Assembly: GCA_030141605.1 (NCBI GenBank)
Contig: JAQGDQ010000611.1
Span: 1 to 64,000 of the forward strand
DNA: 64,000 nt
Direction of reading: 5' to 3'
DNA from: Tubiluchus corallicola
Lineage: Eukaryota > Priapulida > Priapulimorpha > Priapulimorphida > Tubiluchidae
Part shown: positions 33,536 through 45,449 of the stretch, one piece after another
How positions within the stretch are numbered: position 1 is the first letter of the stretch
Layout: each line of letters opens with the position of its first letter
Position numbers and translations under genes: made by a program
Notes under the pieces: model-generated
Seen by the model: only the letters and a program-made list of their open reading frames with translations
Told to the model about the DNA's origin: nothing
Database searches by the model: none

Positions 33536-33759
33536 GCTAATGATGTCATCATATAACGTGCTGCGGCATGATTATTACTTATTCAAATTACTAGTAAAGT
33601 ATTAGTGACCAATACAAGACGTGTTAAAAGGAAATGCAATTATTCTAACTAGTTGAATTTTTTTGATTAATGTTTTAGGCTATGGTGCTTAACAAAAATA
33701 AATCAGTCAATCAAAGAGTTATAATTATTTGCACTTTTCCCTGGGGTTTTTGAATTTAC

Positions 33760-34130
33760 TCAAAAGGTTCGCTTCCGTTCAACCGCCTTCTCTTTTTCTT
33801 TCTCTGCTTATTCCATTTCCTTCCTTATTTTTTCTGATTTGTTCAACTTTTTATTGTTTTCTTTTTCTTTTTTCTTCTCCTTTTTTTCGTTTCTCTTTTC
33901 TTTCATTTATAGATTCCAGCTTTCTTCTTTCTCTTCCTCTGTTTCATCACTCTTTCCACTATTCTTTTGTTTACTCGTTCATTCATCCATTCATTCATTC
34001 ACTCACTCATTCATTCATTCTTTCATTCATTCATTCACTCACTCATTCATTCACTCACTCACTCATTCATTCATTCATTCACTCACTCGTTTAGCCTTCC
34101 TTTTTTGTTTCTTTTTCCATGTCCCGTACC
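33760..34130. repeat. Pyrimidine-rich tract ending in an (ATTC)n / (ACTC)n array
   Basis: 33760-33970 is long T/C-rich DNA; 33977-34088 is ATTC/ACTC repeats. The plus-strand poly Ser-Phe-Ile-His frames are by-products. Confidence 0.9.
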
Positions 34131-34225
34131 TGATGTGCAACCATGCCCATGCAGATGCACCTATCATGTACGGCATTATTAAGGTTTATCTAATCATAAT
34201 TTACCTTGCAGCTACTCTTTGTTAC

Positions 34226-34553
34226 GGCCCGTTCAGACTAGCGAGCTTTCTCGCAATCATGTTCAGACTAGAGAGCAAGACTTGTTCGAGTTACTCTGAC
34301 AATAAGCACGAGCTGACGCTTACTTCTTTATTCAGAAATATATATATGTGTAGTGTGAACGCCGCGACGAGTTACTCTCGCGATTTCTGAATATATTCAG
34401 AAATCGCGAGAGTAACTCGTCGCGGCGTTCACATTACACAGTAAATCAACTGCCAGTAACTGTCGGAACGTTTGCAATAACTTGCCGACAGTCAGTCACA
34501 TAGCAGTTCACACATGCGCGTTTGCTGTCAGAGAGAAAACTCGCGAGTTAAAC
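34226..34553. mobile_element. MITE family M1, copy 2, containing a 94-bp palindrome
   Basis: It opens GGCCCGTTCAGACTAGCGAG and ends near actcgcgagttaaac. It shares gagctgac(g/a)(c)ttacttct, ggcgttcacatta and aactgtcgga with copy 1. The palindrome at 34347-34440 sits in its centre. Confidence 0.65.
34347..34440. repeat. 94-bp near-perfect palindrome
   Basis: Arms of 47 bp meet with no spacer at 34393/34394 (core ctgaatatattcag) with one mismatch. The arms read gtgaacgccgcgacgag and ttactctcgcgatttctga. Such a spacer-less inverted repeat would extrude as a hairpin. Confidence 0.95.
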
Positions 34554-34859
34554 AAGAAATCAACAAAAACAGCTCGTGTTTGTGGCATAAAACGCACACG
34601 CTGCAAGTACCACGTCCACACGATTCGCACAATCCGCATATTCCGTATGCACGTGAAAACACCTTAAGAACTTCAAAGCATTTACAAAACAGTTCAATAA
34701 CGCAAAACAAGACTATTTTTGAAAAATCAATCATCTGATTTCTTTTGCTTCATATTCGTACTTTCTGATTTGCAACTCCAAAATACATCAGACTGATTCA
34801 TCTACAATTCTTTCATAAGTTATTTTTTGAAGTTTTGCTCGCGTAAAAATCAATACCAA

Positions 34860-35095
34860 CGAGTGATGACTAAGTTCATACCAAGAACGAAAAGATAAAC
34901 AAGAAAGAAATAAGAATAAGAAAGTAGCAGCATAAGAAAGATAACGGCAAGAAGGAGAATAAAAACAGATAAATTGATGCATGAAGAGCTGGGGAGGAAA
35001 AGAGATAGGAAAAGAGAGAATTAAAAAGAAAACGAAAGGGAGGGAGTGGGAGCACAGAGAAAGAAAGAAAAGGGGAGAGACAAAGAGGAAATGCA
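34860..35095. other. Purine-rich tract
   Basis: The plus strand is almost all A and G for about 230 bp (aagaaag and ggagaga words). The minus-strand Ser/Leu/Phe-rich frames here are not genes. No other feature. Confidence 0.7.
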
Positions 35096-35551
35096 TTAGT
35101 AGAAACCACATAAGGAGTAAAGACAGGTGTATAATATAAAGAAAGTTATACATTGGAATTTTCAATTAATTTACACATTCATCGTCTTATGTACATTTTT
35201 ATATTTTTGAAAAATAGTTAATATTCTTTACTAGGGATTCAACACTGAAGAATTCAATTAGCGACTTTACAAAGAAACTAATCTCTTCTGTTAAGAATAA
35301 AAATCATCAAAGAATATGGCTTCTTTTACCTGCGCGAGCATTTTGGCATCATGCCAGAAAATGTGAAACGCGAAAATTTATTTTTGTAATTGCGTGAATC
35401 GACGTCATTTTCGATATTTTTGTAAACGAAACACATCGAGTTTTAATTAAGTTGTTAATCAACTGCTATAATAGTCTTCGTCCTGAAAAAGTGATTTCGA
35501 ATCAGAGGCACGCAGGTTCTTTGCTCGGAAATTGGAATCAGTGGCTGAAAA

Positions 35552-35698
35552 TTAGTCTGTGCTGCGTCCGTATCGCATCCCTAAGAAGTCGTAGTCGTTG
35601 TAGAGCTCGCCTCGCCCGAATCTTGAATACCCATAATCCAGACTTCCAAACCGCTTGTCGGGATGGCTGGAGTGAAGGTCAGTCATGTCATCTGTAAG
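35552..35698 (-). CDS. Neuropeptide exon with the two amidated peptides and stop
   Basis: After a tttttttcag acceptor the frame reads LTDDMTDLHSSHPDKR and then the two peptide cassettes, with TAA at 35552-35554. Processing signals in order are KR, GR and GR. The plus-strand ORF over the same place is a shadow. Confidence 0.82.
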   Translation of the reverse strand, partial: LTDDMTDLHSSHPDKRFGSLDYGYSRFGRGELYNDYDFLGMRYGRSTD

Positions 35699-38456
35699 CT
35701 GAAAAAAATTGAAAAAAGCTGTAATGATTTTTGTAGACTATAAGCCAGAAAGTATGGTATAATTATAGCAAAATTAAACTGATGTGCAGCTAAATAAAAG
35801 AGAACGCTGTAGCCAGCAGCTGTAGCAAAAACACATTATAGCAGAAAGCACAGTAACAGCAGCTGTAGTGTAGAACACTGTAACAACAGCTGTAGCAGAG
35901 AACACTGTAGGAAGAGCTGTAGCTGAAAGCGCTGTAACAGCAGCTGTAGCAGAGAACATTGTAAAATAGCTGTAGCAGAGAACACTGTAGGAAGAGCTGT
36001 AGCTGAAAGCGCTGTAACAGCAGCTGTAGCAGAGAACATTGTAAAACAGCTGTAGCAGAGAACACTGTAGGAAGAGCTGTAGCTGAAAGCGCTGTAACAG
36101 CAGCTGTAGCTGAGAACATTGCAACAGCAGCTGTAGTATAGAACACTGTAGCAACAGCTGTAGCAGAGAACACTGTCCCAACAGCTGTAGCAGAGAACAC
36201 TGTAGCAGCAGCTGTAGCAGAGAACACTGTAGCAGCAGCTGTAGCAGAGAACACTGTAACAGCAGCTCTAGCAGGGAATGTTGTAGCAACGGCAGTAGCA
36301 TAGAACACTGTCCCAACAGCTGTAGCAGAGAACACTGTCGGGAGAGCTGTAGCTGAAACCACTGTAGCAGAGAACACTGTAGGGAGAGCTGTCGCTGAAA
36401 CCACTGCAGCAGAGAACACTGTAGCAACAGCTGTAGTATAGAACACTATGTGTTGGTGGTGGTGGCGTTGGCAGTGGAGAGAGTGCAACGGTGGTGGTGG
36501 CAGTGGTGGCAGTAGTAATGATCGTCGTGGTAATGGTGGCAGCGGCAATATGGCACCGGCGGTGGTGCAACGATGATGGTTAAAATATGCTAATCCTACT
36601 GGTGTTGTCGTTGCAGTTGCTATGAAAATGCAGTTTAGTATTGTTTTTATTCCTACTATAGGCCTTAGGCCTATCATAATCTTTTCAGGACTTAGGGCCT
36701 CTTGAAGTGTTAATCCGGCCCCGAATATCGCTTTGTGTGCAATTTGCCCTTTCCTGCTGCTATTGTGCAATGACTGCACCTCTCTTAAAGAACACACGCC
36801 CTAGTCTGTTTCAAAACTTGGCTAGGATCTGCAACACAGTAAACTGACAACTGCAGTTGGACTGTTACATAATTACTGTCAAGCTCTACAGAAAAGCACG
36901 GCCATTGTCAATCTTGATTACCTTTGCCGTTCTGTAATTTCAGATTAAACGAATTTATTTACAATGTTGGTCCAACGAGTGGAAGTTTGGTTTTAGCTCA
37001 AGTACTCTGTACTTTTCACATGAAATTTCTCCAATCAGGGATTACATTATCTTGGCTGAATTCAATTGTCTTGTAGTGGTGGTCGTGCGTTTCATCTGGC
37101 CGTATGACAAAGGAAACTTCCAAACAAGAATCAAATAAAGATTACCGGACTGCATCAGTAGGTGACACCGTGAAAGTTCATGTGAAGTTTTAGTTAAAAA
37201 ACATGATATTTGTATTTTAAAGGACGACTTTTTATTAGAAGCTTCAAAAACTTTGAAAACAGTCCAAAATCTTCCACTACATAACAGCAGTTATCTACAG
37301 TGAGTGAAGCATTTAAACATCCATCAGTGTTTAACACACACGCGCCGATGATCACTGATATAATGTAGTCGAAAAATTTGAACTGTTTCATAATTTTCAA
37401 AGTTTATAAAGCTTTTAATAATACAGATAGTCCTTGACTTGTGACCTAATTAAGCAACTAGCAACTTTTCGACCATAATTAATTAATTAATTATCCAAAA
37501 CTAATAATAACTAATCTTTCCTTCTTTTTATTTTAAATCTAAATCTGTTTGTCCCTAGACGACGCCATACTTGATGCGCCTAGACACGTCACATCTCACG
37601 CGTAGGGACGCACAACTTGAACATACGGGTTCGGGTTGCACACAAGTCACCATACGACCAATCCGCCGAAGCCAAAATTATTACTTCCTACTAAACGAAC
37701 AGAGCTAGTGTAGAATTCCTGCTCGCAAGCCTACTAAACTAATAAACCTAGTGTAGAATTCCTGCTCACAAGCCTACTAAACTAACAGAGATAGCGTAGT
37801 ATTCCTGCTCACAAGCCTACTAAACTAACAGAGCTAGTGTAGTATTCCTATTCACAAGCCTACTAAACTAACAAACCTAGAGTAATATTCCTGCTCACAA
37901 GCCTACTAAACTAACAGACCTAGTGTAGTATTCCTGTTCACAAGCCTACTAAACTAACAGAGCTAGTGTAGAATTCCTGCTCACAAGCCTACTTAACTAA
38001 CAGAGCTAGTGTAGAATTCCTGCTCACAATCCTACTAAACTAACAGAGCTAGTGTAGAATTCCTGCTCACAAGCCTACTAAACTAACAGAGCTAGTGTAG
38101 AATTCCTGCTCACAAGCCTACTAAACTAACAGAGATATCGTAGTATTCCTGCTCACAAGCCTATTATATAATGTATTTTATATAGTGCATCCAGAGATAG
38201 TACTACACAATATACCACATATAGTCTGGTCGTAAGTCGACGATTGTCTACAAAGTTGTATTTTAGAATACAAGAATTTTTCTTTTGTAAAGTAACAACA
38301 AATTTGTGCATGCTTGGCGGTACTTACCTGAGTTTTTGGTTCGGCAACTCTGTGTTTGGCTAAAACTTGTTGTAGTCTCTTTATGCTTAAACTGTGTGAT
38401 GCTGGTATGGCTGTCAGAACTATCACTGTCAATAATGTTGTCAACGTGGTCTTCAT
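35552..38456 (-). CDS. Amidated neuropeptide precursor, CCK/sulfakinin-like, two coding exons
   Basis: Exons 38328-38456 and 35552-35698 join in phase 0 to give 91 residues. The start MKTTLTTLLTVIVLTAIPAS is a signal peptide. Then come a spacer with SIKR, a dibasic cleavage site PDKR, FGSLDYGYSRF-G-R, and GELYNDYDFLGMRY-G-R, ending STD. Gly-Arg after each peptide signals C-terminal amidation, so the likely products are an RFamide and an RYamide. DYGYSRF aligns with the DYGHMRF core of arthropod sulfakinins, both peptides have Tyr beside Asp as in sulfated CCK peptides, and two peptides at the very C-terminus is the usual CCK/sulfakinin layout. The family name is inference; a novel RF/RYamide is the alternative. 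The precursor would enter dense-core vesicles. The single intron (2.6 kb) holds two minisatellites. ATTAAA at 35442-35447 (minus) may be the poly(A) signal. Confidence 0.78.
35838..36445. repeat. 27-bp minisatellite in the neuropeptide intron
   Basis: The unit is cagcagctgtagcagagaac plus actgtag. Near 35911, 35991 and 36071 a block with gaagagctgtagctgaaagc recurs every 80 bp, a higher-order repeat of about three units. Long minus-strand frames (up to 335 codons, rich in Leu-Leu-Gln or Ala-Thr) are products of the repeat. Confidence 0.92.
36446..37689. other. Neuropeptide intron, middle part
   Basis: A GGT-rich stretch at 36450-36570 is a degenerate trinucleotide repeat. The rest is AT-rich single-copy sequence with no recognised exon. 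Confidence 0.5.
37690..38165. repeat. 43-bp minisatellite next to the neuropeptide signal exon
   Basis: The unit ctactaaactaacagagcta plus gtgtagaattcctgctcaca and agc repeats about 11 times with few changes and ends about 160 bp from the signal-peptide exon. Confidence 0.93.
38328..38456 (-). CDS. Neuropeptide exon with signal peptide
   Basis: The ATG at 38454-38456 lies one base after a strong acceptor (ttttttag|G), so at least one 5' UTR exon lies upstream. The frame ends PKTQ with CAG|gtaagt at 38322-38327 in phase 0. Read-through past the donor leads only to cysteine-bearing intron sequence with no motif. Confidence 0.82.
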
Positions 38457-38457
38457 C

Positions 38458-39150
38458 CTAAAAAAATACGAAATTTAAGACATGAAATCTATTCATTGGG
38501 GTACCTCAGTAATATCAGAAATTGCAAAGCCAAAACGGTCATATATAGCAGATTAGATTTTAAATTAGTTTATCTCATTCCATATCCATATGCGAGACTG
38601 CTATTTAATTCCACACAATTCATTATAATTGTCGTGAGAGGGGGTGATTGTAGTCCGTTTATGTTTAAACTGTACGTTGCATGTCTAATAAAACTAATTG
38701 AGTAGTATGTTGAATTCAGTGTTGTTGTCAAAAGTTGTGCATATATAATATTCACAAGTACACATGTTTGGCAGTGAAGATTAATACTAATGTTTCTCGT
38801 ATATACTATACAGAATACACGTTCTGAGCGGTGAAGAGTACCAACAATATAAATTGAAATCGTTAAGTTGTCAGTTGTCAACTTAGATCATTAGATGGTA
38901 CATTGTAAACAATTAACAATTAGCAATTTAAATTGTAGGTACAGCTGAGGGTGTGTTTACTGTATAGTGTATACACGAAACGTAATTATAAATTTTCACC
39001 ATCGAGAACGTGTAATTAGTATAGTATACATTCAAAACAATCAGCAACTACAATATACTCAGTGTGCAATTAATTATACTTGGCTGTTTTGACAATGTAA
39101 TTTCTGAAATTTAATGTACAAGAAGACACTCTTCATAAATTACGCCTATA
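38458..39150. other. Sequence upstream of the neuropeptide signal exon
   Basis: AT-rich, with no clear exon. The 5' UTR exon and promoter of the neuropeptide gene should lie here or further right. Confidence 0.45.
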
Positions 39151-40090
39151 GTCTCGTCTTGAAATTTTATATCACTTACAAGCAATCTCATTGTGCGCAG
39201 AGCTTGCTTTGGCAGTACACTGTATAAAACTTGAAAATTTAAACTCCCATAATGATCGTTAAGCGCAGCCATTTTAACGGTAAGTCGTTTGGAAACCGTT
39301 TAAATAATATAGCCTGAAGTTTGAAGAAATAGTCACAGCGTTCGTAGCGCTAACTAACTATGCGTTTAACTTTATACTGTCAATAACGTCAATAATGTGT
39401 TGTTGTTGTTGTTTTTTCGGTGAGTCAGTGGTGCTCACTGGGATGGCGATGGAGTGCCGTTTTACCATGCGCGAACATTTGAAAACCAGATGATTATTTA
39501 GACTCAATTGCATTTTAATTTACTGTCCAAAATATTTTTTCATTATTCATAATTTTTCATTATTTTTAAATAATTAGCTTAGAAAGTTAATTAATGGCAA
39601 CCGAACACAGCTACTGCTTACGTCAGAAACTAACATCAGTTTCTGAAATAACACGCATCTTCCCTTGCGCGTCAAGCACGTTTGCGTAAGTGTTACTGCT
39701 AAAACACGTGATGTCACGAAAATTGGCTCTACATCATATGACGTCAGAAACTAACACTGCAGTTCATGATCGTGATTATCACGGCGTTGCCAATCTTAGT
39801 AGAGCCGCGCGTAGCTTTGAAAGTTAAACGAAATTTGAGTGACCGAGGTAATTATTATTTAACGTAAGCATTGATTCAAAAAAAGCTATTGTAGTTTTTA
39901 ATATTTTAGAGCATTCTTTGTTCTGAACTAATGTTTACACAATCGTCCAGTTTTCTTTTAGGAATTTTCTTTTCTAATTATATAATTATATCTTTCACTC
40001 TCAAATAGGTAAGCGTAACGCAAAGTAACATAACTTTGTGTGGGAAGTTTTTTGGTACATATCTCAAAATAGCCTTTTCTTCCCCTTTAA
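39151..40090 (+). repeat. Dispersed repeat R2, copy 3, with an inserted segment
   Basis: The left part (gtctcgtcttgaaatttta, gcgcagccattttaacggt, tgagtcagtggtgctcactg) and right part (gccttttcttcccctttaa) match R2. About 480 bp between 39480 and 39970, with two copies of (g)acgtcagaaactaaca, are not in the other copies and look like an insertion or a longer ancestral form. Confidence 0.75.
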
Positions 40091-40319
40091 GGTATTTCAC
40101 TAACAATAGATTAAGATATGACACTGCAGCTTAAAATGAACGCCTTGAGCTGGTGGGCAGGGGGAGGGCGGTGGAGGGAGGGCTTGCTGATCTGAGCGAT
40201 AGTTCCGCATTGCACAGCAATTCAAAACCTTTTCAAATATTACAGGTAAACTAATTAACAAGTCCACAACACAAGAATGACGCTACCTGATGCTCAGTAT
40301 AGTTCCCAAGAACAGTGTA

Positions 40320-40930
40320 AATGTAAACTGTCTGAAACAATGACACATTTAGACAATATGCACGCTGTCTGAAACAATGACACATTTAGACAATATGAAC
40401 ACTGTCTGAAACAATGACACATTTAGACAATATGCACGCTGTCTGAAACAATGACACATTTAGACAATATGAACACTGTCTGAAACAATGATACATTTAC
40501 ACAATATGCACACTGTCTGAAACAATGATACATTTACACAATATGAACACCAAACAAAACAAACAAACACCCAAACAAAACAAACAAATCTGAAACAATG
40601 ACACATTTAGACAATATGACCTGTCTGAAACAATGAACATTTAACAATATGACACTTCTGAAACAATGAACATTTAACAATAGCACCTGTCTGAAACAAT
40701 GAACATTTAAAATATGAACACTTCTGAAACAATGAACATTTAACAATATGACCTGTCTGAAACAATGAAATTTAACAATAACACTGTCTGAAACAATGAT
40801 ACATTTACACAATATGAACACTGTCTGAAACAATGATACATTTACACAATATGAACACTGTCTGAAACAATGATACATTTACACAATATGCACACTGTCT
40901 GAAACAATGACACATTTACACAATATGCAC
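40320..40930. repeat. 37-bp minisatellite with an error-like middle
   Basis: The unit ctgtctgaaacaatgacaca plus tttagacaatatgaaca repeats at about 37 bp. In 40615-40795 the units lose single bases in many places (aacattta for acacattta, ataacactg for atatgaacactg), unlike the clean units on both sides. Confidence 0.9.
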
Positions 40931-41280
40931 GGAATGCGCAACAAGTCCTTGGAAGTTTCTGCATTTGAAAAATTGCATCCAACTGTCATGTCATCCTAAA
41001 TTGTGCCTCAAGACCAGTAAGCAAGTTTCTGGCACTAATATTTAAATGCAAAATAACATTTTGCCATTTGCTGTAGATAATAAAGATGTATTTAGTTCTG
41101 CATCTTAGTTCTGCTAGCTTCTACTATTTTGTATTATCTAAGTAACTACGAAAATACTTTTTGCGTTTTACAAGCGACTAATTTCCTGTTTTACGTAGAC
41201 AAGGCCAAAGACCCCTGAAAGCAGCTTTAGATACTCTTTCTCTTGACAATATCTATACTCTTATATTAATATTCTTGGTG

Positions 41281-41304
41281 TATATATATATATATATATA
41301 TATA
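41281..41304. repeat. (TA)n microsatellite
   Basis: Twelve TA units between tgtata and agattc. Confidence 0.95.
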
Positions 41305-41309
41305 AGATT

Positions 41310-41810
41310 CGAGGCTACAGCCCGGACGAGGGCACCATTTGCGGTGATCTACATATCAAACGAAAGGTCTCGATCTAGTGTCTTCTCATTGATACTTTAT
41401 TTTTCGAATCGGGCTTACCGGGAGGAACGGGGTGCGAAAAACCTCCCAAAATAGCCCTTTTTCGGCCGTTTTTTGCAAAAGTTATACGGCTGAGATGTAG
41501 AGAACGGGAACGGGTCGAGGGTAGTACTGGGTATGGATAGATAGCCCGTTAAGCGGTGGGTGTAGTAGGCATATTTAGAATTCGCGAGAGGGCCACAGGG
41601 TCCCGCAACCGGCGTTTTCCCGGACCCAACTCGCGATTTTTTCGAAATTTTGACCAAACAGCATGCGGAAAAAACGTTCTAGCGGCGATCGGCGGAACTT
41701 TTGGAAGGAGATATATAGCTCATCAGAAAGAGGAAGGACAGGGCTACACGATGATGTGGGCTATATGTTAGGGCAGGTCCACCGAGAGGAGTACTATTCG
41801 TGATTAACTA
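41310..41810 (+). repeat. Longer form of dispersed repeat R1, copy 4
   Basis: The R1 core occupies 41640-41805 (aaaaacgttctagcggcg, ggaaggagatatatagctca, aggtccaccgagaggag). The 330 bp to its left (ggctacagcccggacgag, cgggcttaccgggagga) is GC-richer than its surroundings and may belong to the same element. Short ORFs are without motif. Confidence 0.55.
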
Positions 41811-42231
41811 TTTGCACCAACCTAGTATTCTTCATACAAAAAATATTTTTCGTAAATATTATGAAATTGTAGAATTTAGACGTTTCATTTCTGAGTGCTA
41901 TTGAACTAGGTTAGTCTTAGGGTTAGTCTTAGGTCTGAGTAGGGTTATTCTTAGGTTGAACTTCTCATTTAATTCACCTGTAATTAACAGGTATTAAAAG
42001 CACCTGTGTGTACGTTTTTAGCTTTTGTGTGGTCAAGTTAATTAATTGGTCAACACTCTCTACCTGCTGCGAGCTGCTCAAGTCAAAACGTGGCATGAGG
42101 TACAAGATGCAATCAGGAAAGTAAATCGATTGCGGCGGCTGTTTAGTACTATGACCTGATCAAGAAGGTCATAGTTAATTTTGTTGAAACGTTAAACATA
42201 AAACAATTGTGCTTTTGCAAGACTATCATCA

Positions 42232-42516
<285 letters not shown>

Positions 42517-42519
42517 TAA

Positions 42520-42830
42520 CTTGTAAACTTACATTCCCGCTACGACCATCAGATGCGGCCATTTTAACGGTAAGTCGTTTGATAACATTGTGTAAAGTTT
42601 GAAAAAATAATCAGAGCCTTCATAGCGCATACTTCATTAACTAAGCAAAACTTGTTTACCTTGTTAGTAAAATTAATAGTATGGTAATGTCTTAATAGAT
42701 GTGAGATAGTGAAACAATGACGTTTTACCAGCTGGCGCGAACATTTAAATTAATAAACATCTTCTTTGTCAGTTACATAAGTCTTACAGGTAAGCATGAC
42801 ACTATATGTATTATAACTTTGTATGGAAAG
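42520..42830 (+). repeat. Dispersed repeat R2, copy 4, partial
   Basis: It contains gcggccattttaacggtaag, gtttgaaaaaataatcagag and ccagctggcgcgaacattta. It begins inside the microsatellite and ends where the 34-bp array starts. Confidence 0.72.
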
Positions 42831-42834
42831 ATAG

Positions 42835-43640
42835 GAACTTTAAATTCTTCAAAAAGTGATTTTCAGACGTACTTTAAATTCTTCAAAAAGTACTTTCTCA
42901 GACATACATTAAATTCTTCAAAAAGTGATTTTCAGACGTACTTTAAATTCTTCAAAAAGTGATTTTCAGACGTACTTTAAATTCTTCAAAAAGTGATTTT
43001 TCAGACGTACATTAAATTCTTCAAATAGTGATTTTTCAGACGTACTTTAAATTCTTCAAAAAGTGGTTTTTGAGACGTTCTTTAAATTCTTCAAAAAGTA
43101 ATTTTTCAGACGTACTTTAAATTCTTCAAAAAGTGATTTTCAGACGTAATTTAAATTCTTCAAAAAGTGATTTTCAGACGTACTTTAAATTCTCCAAAAA
43201 GTACTTTTTCAGACATACATTAAATTCTTCAAAAAGTGATTTTTCAGGCGTACTTTAAATTCTTCAAAAAGTGGTTTTTAGACGTTCTTTAAATTCTTCA
43301 AAAAGTGATTTTTCAGACGTACTTTAAATCCTTCAAAAAGTGATTTTCAGACGCACTTTAAATTCTTCAAAAAGTGATTTTTCAGGCATACATTAAATTC
43401 TTCAAAAAGTGATTTTTCAGACGTACTTTAAATTCTTCAAAAAGTGATTTTCAAACGTACTTTAAATTCTTCAAAAAGTGATTTTTCAGACGTACATTAA
43501 ATTCTTCAAAAAGTGATTTTTCAGACGTACTTTAAATTCTTCAAAAAGTGGTTTTTGAGACATTCTTTGTTCTTTAAAAGTGCTTTTTCAGGCATACATT
43601 AAATTCTTCAAAAGTGCTTTTTGAGACGTTCTTTAAAATT
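42835..43640. repeat. 34/35-bp minisatellite
   Basis: The unit tttaaattcttcaaaaagtg plus attttcagacgtac repeats about 23 times, mixing 34-bp (tttc) and 35-bp (ttttc) forms and acgtac / acatac / acgttc endings. Confidence 0.93.
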
Positions 43641-44143
43641 TCCCGTTTCTCCTCTTGCTGGGTTTGACACCGTTTCTCTAATGATGTCAATTAACAGCAA
43701 AGATAACTACGACCTGTCAAAACTGTTTTTAATCAAAGCACTCTTCGTGTTGAAGTGATAGTCTTCGTTTTCTGATGATATGTGAAGACGTATCTATTAT
43801 ACTAGGCGATAATAAAAGCATACAAGAGTTGAAAGCTCGATCCCTAAGGAGCATAATCTCATCTTAGTAGACATTGTATGATGTTGCTTGATGCTGCTTT
43901 GTACATGTCTAGTCGACGTGTAAAATCTTTTGATAAGCAGGCTAACCACTAGAGGCTGCAGTCTTATTTATTCACACCCCATTTGCAAAGATAAAAAAGA
44001 GGCGGTGGGATTGAGTGAAAAGGGGTTCCATTTACCGCAGGCGCGATTTACCGCTGCAAAATTGCAAAGTTGTTCAAAATTGAAATATCTTAATAAAATG
44101 TTTTAGCGAAAAGTTCATAAACATTACCACAGGGCTCGCAGAA
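43641..44143. other. Unremarkable AT-rich spacer
   Basis: No exon, RNA gene or repeat copy recognised. Confidence 0.4.
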
Positions 44144-44440
44144 ATGTTAAGCAGTTTATATTCTCCGAGAACCTCAATAATGTTATTGGAGGGTGGTTCT
44201 CGAGGAGCTCAAACAGAGTACAAAACATTTTCCGCCCGTTACTCGTTTCTCCGCTGTTTCTCATGGGTTTATCTGAACATTTTTACATGTACAACAGCTG
44301 GTCATTCATCTAGTTTTCCTCGGGTTTCTTATCTTTGGAATTCTCTACCAAAAAGTTGCTTTCCTAAAAAACTGCAACTTCACCTGATTCAAGGAAAAGA
44401 TAAAAACATCAGCAAGCACCTTCTGTCACTAGCAAGCTAG
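44144..44440 (+). mobile_element. LINE C-terminal relic
   Basis: The plus frame ends SSSFPRVSYLWNSLPKS, then LIQGKDKNISKHL. The phrase S-F-P-R-x-x-x-L-W-N-S-L-P is characteristic of the C-terminus of many LINE RT ORFs. The upstream part of the ORF is not recognisable. Confidence 0.55.
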
Positions 44441-44783
44441 TTATATGAATTTTATTGCTCTGAAAATGAATTCATATCCTCAATTCTTAACTACTGTATC
44501 GAACTTTGAGTGGCTATTAAACGTATTTGAGCAGATCTGTATAGAAATTACTATTTTCACTCAAAGGAGCCGCTCAGCAACACCAGGTTATAATGTTCTT
44601 CTTGTTGCGAATAGAGGGCGCAACACGCTTTGCACAACATACATTTCTGATCACTCAATAAGGATTTGCTCAAACTGACGTACTAAAATATTTACCTAGA
44701 AGTTGCAATCACTTTGCTAATTTGCTAAAAAATGATTACAGTAAGCTATCCGGCAGCATTGAAAGGATCTTACGAGTTCACAA

Positions 44784-45005
44784 ATGGAATTAAATACTTA
44801 TCATTTTCCTACACCTGGAGATCTAAAAAATTTTCGAATTCAACAATCCAGCGTCTGCGTCTGTGGCCAGAAATGTGGCGTTTGGAAGCGAGGAAGAACG
44901 TATGATTTGTTAACGGATGATGAAACCCAAGGTTATGGCAGGAGACCTTGGAAACCAGACGCCAGGCGCTTTCGTGTGTCATATCATGGGCTTAACTTAA
45001 AATAA
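44784..45005 (+). CDS. Unassigned short ORF
   Basis: The 73-codon frame contains SSVCVCGQKCGVWKRGRTYD and GRRPWKPDARRFRVSYHGLN. Its Cys-rich and Arg-rich composition is less random than its neighbours', but I see no splice sites that would tie it to other exons and do not recognise a family. It follows a LINE relic and may be a further part of a mobile element. Confidence 0.2.
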   Translation: MELNTYHFPTPGDLKNFRIQQSSVCVCGQKCGVWKRGRTYDLLTDDETQGYGRRPWKPDARRFRVSYHGLNLK

Positions 45006-45449
45006 TTTTTAAAAATAATTGGAAATAAACTAGGTTTGTGGAGTTTTTTGCATCAGATAGTATAAAATGGCAAAGAATTCTCTCTCTCCTCGCCATCATT
45101 CCTTCATAATTTTGAGCTTTTTATCCGAAACATTCCCAAAAATTCCTGATAAAATGGATGAAAAAACAGGAAACCCAACTTTGTTACATTGAAAACTTCT
45201 AATTCGTGTCTCGAGGATACTGTCTATTTTTGCCTGTCAGTCGATCAAGACAGTTTATTCATATTTGAGCTCAGCTATTCTAGTCACCAGAGAGTGAGCA
45301 GCAAATATACTAATTCTGTTATACGATCACAATCGAAGATATTAGCAATTCGAAAAATTTGATATTCGTTTGTCTCGTTACATTCATTTTCAAAAGGCTG
45401 GTTAACTTGCAAGCAGTCAAGTCTATGTACACTATGGTTCCAACCGCCG

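Noticed and set aside
33147-33605. Poly-Met ORF of 152 codons
   Set aside because: Translation of the GAT array.
35774-36797. Long minus-strand ORFs of 217 and 335 codons
   Set aside because: They run through the 27-bp minisatellite, are open in several frames and have only repeat-driven composition.
41415-41771. Overlapping plus and minus ORFs of about 75 codons
   Set aside because: They lie in dispersed repeat R1; no motif and not conserved in the other copies.
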